Origin: Cytophagales bacterium
Lineage (GTDB): Bacteria > Bacteroidota > Bacteroidia > Cytophagales > Spirosomataceae
DNA: 44,961 bases
Direction: 5' to 3'
NCBI GenBank assembly: GCA_013298865.1
Contig: JAAFJL010000020.1
Location: 1 to 44,961 of the forward strand
The position numbers and the translations under genes were made by a program. This document shows positions 39,612-44,961 of the stretch, piece by piece (the first letter of the stretch is position 1; every line of letters starts with the position of its first letter). A model generated the notes under the pieces. That model saw only the letters and a list, made by a program, of their open reading frames with translations. It did no database searches and had not been told where the DNA came from.

Positions 39612-42236
39612 TCAATCCAACTCCACCTGCACATTCACAAATTTCAAATTTTCGTCATCTCCCAGTTCCATCATTACTACAGAATCTTTAGTGATGTAGT
39701 TGCCCAAAATCTGTTTCGAGAGTTCGTTCAAGATACGTTTTTGGAGTACTCGTTTCAGTGGTCTTGCTCCCATTGTGGGTTCGTAACCTTCTTCTGCTAA
39801 GTGACTTAGGGCTTCTTCTGTGGCTTCCAGAATGATACCTTGGTCTTTCAAACGCTCTTGTATTTGTCGGAATTGAATCTGTACAATTTGTCGTAAATTA
39901 TCTTTACTCAATGGTTCAAACATCACAATTTCGTCCACACGATTCAAAAACTCTGGTCGTACCACTTGTTTCAGCAAAACCATCACTTCTTCTTTGGCTT
40001 GTTCCATGATTATATGGTTATTCCAGCCTTCCATTTCACCCATTTTTTCTTGAATAATGTGGCTACCCAAGTTAGAAGTCATGATGATAATCGTGTTTTT
40101 GAAATTAGCTACTCGCCCTTTATTATCGGTCAAACGTCCATCGTCCAACACCTGTAAAAGGATGTTCCAGACATCTGGATGAGCTTTTTCTATTTCGTCT
40201 AACAAAATCACCGAGTACGGTTTACGTCTTACGGCTTCGGTCAGTTGTCCGCCTTCGTCGTAACCCACATACCCAGGAGGCGAGCCAACCATACGGCTTA
40301 CGGCATGGCGTTCTTGGTATTCAGACATATCAATTCTGACCATGGCGTTTTCGTCATTGAACAAATAATCTGCCAATGCTTTTGCGACTTCGGTTTTTCC
40401 TACGCCCGTTGTCCCCAAGAAAATAAACGAACCAATCGGACGCTTAGGGTCTTGCATTCCTGCCCGTGAACGACGCACCGCATCAGAAATCGCCTCAATG
40501 GCTTCGGTTTGTCCAGCCACTCGCAAGCCCAATTCTGTTTCCATGTGTAGCAGTTTTTCTTGTTCTCCACGCATCATTTTTGCCACAGGAACTCCCGTCC
40601 ATTTCGCCACAATTTCTGCAATGTGTGAGGGAGTGACAGCAGCCCCTTGACCCCCAGAGGGGGAGTTAGAATCGGACAAAAAAGCTCCCCTATCGGGGGC
40701 GGGGGGGGCTTGGCTCAATCTCGCTTCCGCTTCCGCTAATTTTCCGTAACGAATTTCTGCAACTTTGCCATAATCACCTGCTCTTTCGGCTTGTTCTGCT
40801 TCTAATTTTAGGCGTTCAATATTTTCTCTTTCCTTGCGTACGCTGTCCAATGAGGCTTTTTCATCTTGCCATTTAGCCATTAAGTCATTTTTCTTCTCGC
40901 CTAATTCTGCCAATTCTTTACTGATAATTGCTTCACGTTCAACATTATTTTCTCTTCTGATAGCCTCCCGTTCAATCTCCAATTGCATGATTTTTCGTTT
41001 CAAATCATCAATTTCTTCGGGAACAGAATCAATTTCCATCCGCATTTTTGCGGCGGCTTCGTCCATCAAATCAATCGCTTTATCGGGCAAATAACGGTCA
41101 GAAATGTACCTACTCGAAAGCTCCACGGCAGCAATTACGGCATCGTCCTGAATCCGCACACCATGATGCAATTCATATTTTTCTTTGATTCCCCTCAGAA
41201 TCGAAATCGCATCTGGAATATCGGGTTCATCGACAATAACTGTCTGGAAACGTCTTTCGAGTGCCTTATCTTTTTCAATATATTTTTGATACTCTTTCAA
41301 AGTCGTCGCCCCGATGGCGTGCAATTCACCACGAGCTAAGGCGGGTTTCAGCAAATTGGCAGCATCCATTGCGGATTCACCACCACCGCCTGCTCCGATA
41401 AGCGTATGAATTTCGTCAATAAAAAGTACTATATCTCCCTCAGAATCAGTCACTTCCTTTATAACCGCTTTGAGTCTTTCTTCAAATTCTCCCTTGTATT
41501 TTGCCCCTGCAATCAATAGTCCCAAGTCGAGCGTATAAATCGTTTTTGATTTTAGGTTATCGGGTACGTCTCCGTGAATAATACGTTGAGCGAGTCCTTC
41601 TACAATGGCAGTTTTCCCGACGCCAGGTTCGCCCATAAGCATAGGGTTATTTTTGGTTCTACGAGAAAGAATCTGTAAAACCCGACGAATTTCATCGTCT
41701 CGTCCGATGACGGGGTCAATCTTTCCCGCCTTCGCTAATTCGTTCAAATTGATGGCGTACCGTTCCAAAGATTGGTAAGTTGCCTCTGCATTTTGGTCTT
41801 TCACTGATTTATTTCCTCTTAATTCCTGAATAGCGTTTTTGAGTTCTTTCTCTTTAAATCCACTGGTTTTCAATAAGTTAGCAGTAGCGTCTTTCCCTAA
41901 TAATATTCCCAAGATAACCATTTCGATAGAAATATATTCGTCTTGAAATTCTTTTAAAAGACTTTCTGCTTTACTCAGGGCAGCGTGTGCGTCATTGGCA
42001 AAATAAGGTTGTCCACCGCCCGAAACTCTGGGATAGGTTTGTACCAAATCTTCTAATTTTGAAGCAAAAACCGCTTGATTTACGCCCATTTTTTTCATCA
42101 AAAATTGGGAAGTATTGGGTTCTTCTTCGATGATGGCTTTCAGTAAATGCCCCGTTTCCAGAGCCTGTTGACCATTAATTGAGGCAATCGAAGCAGCTTG
42201 CTGAATTACCTCTTGAGTTTTTGTCGTGTATTTCAT
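39612..42236 (-). CDS. clpB: ClpB protein disaggregase
   Basis: This 874-residue AAA+ chaperone pulls proteins out of aggregates with DnaK. The start at 42236 ([13 protein letters not shown]) matches the family start; a longer frame is the 5' untranslated region. Visible are the N-domain, first Walker A (GEPGVGKT), first Walker B ([10 protein letters not shown]), the coiled-coil M-domain (about 400-510), second Walker A (GTTGVGKT) and Walker B ([11 protein letters not shown]), and the C-terminal [17 protein letters not shown]. Residues about 509-532 ([20 protein letters not shown] and a few more) are an insert encoded by a G/C-rich quasi-palindrome and sit between the M-domain and the second ATPase module, where ordinary ClpB proteins have a short linker. 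Confidence 0.96.
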   Translation of the reverse strand: MKYTTKTQEVIQQAASIASINGQQALETGHLLKAIIEEEPNTSQFLMKKMGVNQAVFASKLEDLVQTYPRVSGGGQPYFANDAHAALSKAESLLKEFQDEYISIEMVILGILLGKDATANLLKTSGFKEKELKNAIQELRGNKSVKDQNAEATYQSLERYAINLNELAKAGKIDPVIGRDDEIRRVLQILSRRTKNNPMLMGEPGVGKTAIVEGLAQRIIHGDVPDNLKSKTIYTLDLGLLIAGAKYKGEFEERLKAVIKEVTDSEGDIVLFIDEIHTLIGAGGGGESAMDAANLLKPALARGELHAIGATTLKEYQKYIEKDKALERRFQTVIVDEPDIPDAISILRGIKEKYELHHGVRIQDDAVIAAVELSSRYISDRYLPDKAIDLMDEAAAKMRMEIDSVPEEIDDLKRKIMQLEIEREAIRRENNVEREAIISKELAELGEKKNDLMAKWQDEKASLDSVRKERENIERLKLEAEQAERAGDYGKVAEIRYGKLAEAEARLSQAPPAPDRGAFLSDSNSPSGGQGAAVTPSHIAEIVAKWTGVPVAKMMRGEQEKLLHMETELGLRVAGQTEAIEAISDAVRRSRAGMQDPKRPIGSFIFLGTTGVGKTEVAKALADYLFNDENAMVRIDMSEYQERHAVSRMVGSPPGYVGYDEGGQLTEAVRRKPYSVILLDEIEKAHPDVWNILLQVLDDGRLTDNKGRVANFKNTIIIMTSNLGSHIIQEKMGEMEGWNNHIIMEQAKEEVMVLLKQVVRPEFLNRVDEIVMFEPLSKDNLRQIVQIQFRQIQERLKDQGIILEATEEALSHLAEEGYEPTMGARPLKRVLQKRILNELSKQILGNYITKDSVVMMELGDDENLKFVNVQVELD
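40641..40710. repeat. REP-like quasi-palindrome inside the clpB reading frame
   Basis: The left arm has CCCCCAGAGGGGG, the right arm CCCCTATCGGGG, and the two arms are inverted copies (AGCCCC at one end, GGGGCT at the other), about 70 bases in all. On the minus strand it is read through in frame and adds about 24 residues to ClpB. It includes a run of eight G at 40701-40708. The two-level layout matches the elements at 4139 and 17387. Confidence 0.85.
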
Positions 42237-42606
42237 AAGTTTTACAGGAGGAATGGAGGAATGAAATAAAGAAGGAATTATCTGTCTCCTTTTCTCCTCT
42301 TTTAGTTCTTCTTCCAATTTCTACACCAATCTATTTTATCGGAAAATATGTCTTTATTTTTGAAAAAATACCTTGTAGAATATGCCAAATTGGCTCATTA
42401 GGGCAGTTTTTGACAGAATTGGTAGGAAAAAATTACTATCATCGCTCACCCTGACATTTCTATTGAGGTTTCAAATCGATGTGAGCGATAACTTGCAACA
42501 TTGCGTCCTTGCGATTAAAGAAACATATAACAGAACATATAAATACTGATAAATATCCAAGATTTTTTTTCTAAATTGTAGCAAAGAAATCAAAAAATAA
42601 TTTCCC
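42237..42606. other. Intergenic region between clpB and the TIM-barrel gene
   Basis: No gene is seen in these 370 bases. The first part (42237-42310) is the clpB leader, with a GGAGGAAT direct repeat of period 8. GCCAAATTGGC at 42384-42394 is a palindrome. A half-copy of the ACCGCAAGG-type repeat is at about 42496-42520 (TTGCGTCCTTGCG). No other motif stands out. Confidence 0.5.
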
Positions 42607-43536
42607 ATGAACCGAAGAAGTTTTATAAACAAAACTACTGCCATTGCAAGTGCAGGAATTCTCTCATCTATTGAAACGCTTGCTCAACAAAATCCTCTAA
42701 ATTTTGAACCTACCACAGGTTTTTCTTTGAAAATATTTGCTACCAATTGGGGATTCTCTGGTAATATGGATACCTTTTGTGCTGCTGCCAAAAAAGAAGG
42801 CTATGATGGTATCGAAGTTTGGTGGGATTCAAGTAAAACAGGGCAGGATGAATTATTTACAGCTCTGAAAAAATACCAATTATCGGTTGGTTTTTTAGTG
42901 GGTGGTTCAGAAAGTGATGCTAAGGCTCATTTTGCTACTTTCAAGAAAAACTTGTTGGAAGCTACCTCTCAAACGATTCAGAAACCAACCTACATTAATT
43001 GTCATAGTGGAAAAGATTTTTTTACTTATGAAGAAAACAAAACTTTTATAGATTTAACGACAGAGGTAAATCAAAAAACGGGTATTCCGATTTATCATGA
43101 AACCCACCGTGGACGGATGCTTTTTGCGGCACATATTACTAAGAATTTTATCGAAAAAAATCCAGCTTTACGTCTGACTTTAGATATTTCGCATTGGTGC
43201 AATGTCCACGAATCACTTTTACAAAATCAGCCCGAAGCCGTACAAGCTGCTCTGGAACGCACTGGACACATACACACACGGATAGGACACGAAGAAGGTC
43301 CGCAAGTGAATGACCCAAGAGCCCCCGAATGGGCAGATACCATGAAGGCACATTTGGGATGGTGGGATAAAGTGGTAGAAATGAAAATGAAGGCAGGTCA
43401 GCCACTGACAATGTTAACAGAATTTGGACCGTCAACCTATCTCCCTGCACTTCCCTATACCCGCCAGCCAGTTGCCAACCAATGGGAAATCAATGTTTTT
43501 ATGCTGAAATTGATGAGAGAAAGGTATAAAGGGTAG
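42607..43536 (+). CDS. Tat-exported xylose-isomerase-like TIM-barrel protein
   Basis: This 309-residue protein begins with a Tat signal (NRRSFINKTTAIASAGI). The mature part is a sugar-phosphate isomerase/epimerase-like TIM barrel: KEGYDGIEVWWDSS at the second strand, YINCHSGKDFFTYEE, PIYHETHRGRML and LTLDISHWCNVHE, with Glu, Asp and His at the expected metal-site positions (E in YHETHR, D in LDISHW, H in SHW, E in LTEFGP). The family converts or cleaves sugars or sugar acids. Periplasmic export by Tat fits a cofactor- or metal-binding enzyme. A DUF1501 gene begins about 1.2 kb downstream. Confidence 0.88.
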   Translation: MNRRSFINKTTAIASAGILSSIETLAQQNPLNFEPTTGFSLKIFATNWGFSGNMDTFCAAAKKEGYDGIEVWWDSSKTGQDELFTALKKYQLSVGFLVGGSESDAKAHFATFKKNLLEATSQTIQKPTYINCHSGKDFFTYEENKTFIDLTTEVNQKTGIPIYHETHRGRMLFAAHITKNFIEKNPALRLTLDISHWCNVHESLLQNQPEAVQAALERTGHIHTRIGHEEGPQVNDPRAPEWADTMKAHLGWWDKVVEMKMKAGQPLTMLTEFGPSTYLPALPYTRQPVANQWEINVFMLKLMRERYKG

Positions 43537-43615
43537 TGGAATTGAGGAATGACTCAAAACTATAGCATGAGGTTTGATAATTTTTCAACTCATAGGCATA
43601 TCAACATTTTAATAA

Positions 43616-44692
43616 ATGAACGAATTACTAACCAATAAAGAATACAAAGACTGGCTCATTGAATTAAAGTCAAAGATTCAACAATGTCAAATAAAGGCGG
43701 CTTTGGCGGTTAATAGTCAGATGATTCAACTCTACTGGGATTTGGGGAAACAAATTGTTCAAAAACAAGAAACAGCTAAATGGGGAAGCGGTTTTATAGA
43801 CCAATTGAGTAAAGATTTAAAATCTGAGTTTCCTGATATGGGTGGTTTCTCGGCTTCAAATCTAAAATATTGTAAGCAGTTTTATTTGTTTTATAGTAAA
43901 ATCGCAAATCGCCAACAAGTTGTTGGCAAATTACAAGTATTTGATTATGATAATCTTACGAATAATAATGCTGAATTATTGAGTATTCCATGGGGACATC
44001 ATGTTGTAATTAATCAGAAAGTCAAAGATTTTGATGAAGCAATTTTCTATGTACGAAAAACAATTGAGAATAGTTGGAGTAGAGCTGTTTTACTTCATCA
44101 AATAGAAGGTAATTTATACGAACGACAAGCGAAAACCATTCATAATTTTCAGAGTACACTACCAGAACCTCAATCAGATTTGGCAGTTCAATTATTAAAA
44201 GATCCGTATAAATTTGATTTCTTACAATTGACTGAAAAATATAATGAGCATGATTTAGAGAAAGCTCTTACTCAACATATTACGCAATTTTTATTAGAAT
44301 TAGGAGCTGGATTTTCATTTGTTGGAAGGCAATATCCTATTTATTTAGGGGAAAAAGAATACTTTATAGATATGCTTTTCTATCATCTAAAATTGAGATG
44401 CTATGTCGTAATCGAACTGAAAGTAGTGGAATTTCAACCAGAATTTGCAGGTAAATTGAACTTCTATTTGAATTTAGTTGACGACCAACTGAAACACGAA
44501 ACAGATCAATCAACTATTGGAATAGTTATTTGTAAAACAAAAGATTCATTAGAGGCTGAATATGCCCTCAGAGGAATTGATAAACCCATTGGTATTACTG
44601 AATATGAATTACAAAAGATTTTACCTGAAAAACTGAAAGGTAGCTTGCCAAGTATTGAAGAAATAGAATTGGAATTAAACAAAATTCATTAG
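43616..44692 (+). CDS. DUF1016/YhcG-family PDDEXK nuclease
   Basis: This 358-residue protein has the two-part layout of the family: an N-terminal helical domain (residues about 10-160, LYWDLGKQIVQKQ, FSASNLKYCKQFYLFY) and a C-terminal PDDEXK nuclease domain (about 210-350, with FVGRQYPIYLG, D252 in EYFIDMLFYH and the pair E267-x-K269 in VVIELKV). YhcG-type proteins are nucleases associated with mobile DNA and genome defence. The gene lies between an exported TIM-barrel gene and a DUF1501 gene that otherwise look like one unit, suggesting insertion as a cargo gene. It ends nine bases before the next ATG. A 17-base palindrome lies inside the coding region. Confidence 0.9.
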   Translation: MNELLTNKEYKDWLIELKSKIQQCQIKAALAVNSQMIQLYWDLGKQIVQKQETAKWGSGFIDQLSKDLKSEFPDMGGFSASNLKYCKQFYLFYSKIANRQQVVGKLQVFDYDNLTNNNAELLSIPWGHHVVINQKVKDFDEAIFYVRKTIENSWSRAVLLHQIEGNLYERQAKTIHNFQSTLPEPQSDLAVQLLKDPYKFDFLQLTEKYNEHDLEKALTQHITQFLLELGAGFSFVGRQYPIYLGEKEYFIDMLFYHLKLRCYVVIELKVVEFQPEFAGKLNFYLNLVDDQLKHETDQSTIGIVICKTKDSLEAEYALRGIDKPIGITEYELQKILPEKLKGSLPSIEEIELELNKIH

Positions 44693-44701
44693 TACAACAA
44701 C

Positions 44702-44961
44702 ATGAAAATCTATAAAGAAGCACAAAAAGAACTCCTTCAATACGAAACTCGTAGGCATTTTCTCAAACAATGCACTACGGGCATCGGTATGATGGCGATG
44801 GGGTCATTTCTGGAAAGTTGCGGCATTGGTAATTCTTCTGCTGATGCTTTAAAGAGTGTCCAGAATCCGCTTTTACCTAAAAATTCTCCACTTTTGGGCA
44901 AGGCAAAGGCTGTGATTTATATTCATACGGCTGGGGCTCCGTCTCAGTTAGAAATGTTTGA
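44702..44961 (+). CDS. DUF1501 family protein, 5' part only
   Basis: The reading frame starts at 44702 and runs off the window end. A Tat signal (RRHFLKQCTTGIGMMAMGSF) is followed by KAKAVIYIHTAGAPSQLEMF, the first conserved block of DUF1501, a family of Tat-exported proteins common in Bacteroidota and Planctomycetes. The RR lies at about residues 17-18. The stop of the DUF1016 gene is nine bases upstream, so they may be cotranscribed. The catalytic role of DUF1501 is not settled. Confidence 0.85.
   Translation, partial: MKIYKEAQKELLQYETRRHFLKQCTTGIGMMAMGSFLESCGIGNSSADALKSVQNPLLPKNSPLLGKAKAVIYIHTAGAPSQLEMF

Noticed and set aside
42237..42317. N-terminal extension of ClpB
   Set aside because: The extra residues are low-complexity and not part of the family; the start at 42236 matches the normal ClpB N-terminus.

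Overview
The window looks like a chromosomal segment of a Bacteroidota bacterium, most likely of the order Cytophagales. The DNA is AT-rich. Several promoters match the Bacteroidota -7 consensus TAnnTTTG, and recognisable Shine-Dalgarno sequences are mostly absent. Many families are typical of the phylum: a T9SS sorting domain, HmuY, DUF5777, DUF5916, DUF2911, DUF6607, WG repeats and TlpA-DUF3738 fusions. I saw no rRNA, tRNA, CRISPR array, integrase or transposase. The genus cannot be fixed from sequence reading alone.

Layout. 1-3552: the 3' part of a TlpA/DUF3738 protein, a DUF2911 protein, a tight two-gene pair of unknown function whose second product has eight cysteines (2322-3082), and a WG-repeat protein. 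3830-5986: an ArsR repressor, a TauE/SafE exporter and a DUF4405 membrane protein with a DUF2271-like tail, probably a sulfur-response unit. 6190-8446: a PEGA lipoprotein, a 2-hydroxyacid dehydrogenase and an orphan lipoprotein. 8542-14120: a haem/redox cluster with two YceI proteins, a DUF5777 barrel, a Rieske protein, an HMA-like anchored protein, a lipoprotein made of two fused truncated haemoglobins, and hemA. 14178-18329: a divergent iron/haem unit (DUF6607 against TonB receptor, HMA-like protein and HmuY) over a promoter carrying two Fur-like boxes. 18466-26357: a probable zinc-starvation operon (COG0523 GTPase, Fur/Zur regulator, ABC ATPase, siderophore-type TonB receptor, two DUF3526-type permeases) behind two GCAAC/GTTGC palindromes. 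26576-34885: an unusual YegP-YegP-TM-OmpA protein, a secreted PGRP-type amidase, two orphan secreted proteins, a DUF5916 protein and another secreted orphan. 35030-39490: an orphan, a patatin phospholipase, a three-helix membrane protein and a large Ig/Calx-beta surface protein. 39612-44961: clpB, a Tat-exported TIM-barrel protein, a DUF1016 nuclease and the start of a DUF1501 protein.

The two metal units sit next to each other and probably work in parallel: Fur-type control of haem uptake, then Zur-type control of a metallophore-like import/export operon. The haem/redox cluster ends in the first committed haem-synthesis enzyme, which fits its haem-protein content.

The intergenic DNA is rich in structured repeats. 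There are two copies of a 178-bp near-palindrome whose arms differ in a compensatory way between copies. Quasi-palindromes built of two small hairpins that can also pair with each other lie at 4139 and 17387, and a related one has entered the clpB reading frame. There is a five-hairpin array at 31441. Degenerate tandem repeats with a strict 7-bp period occur at about nine places with unrelated heptamer sequences. These are the least explained parts of the window, together with the Cys-rich pair and the tandem globin.
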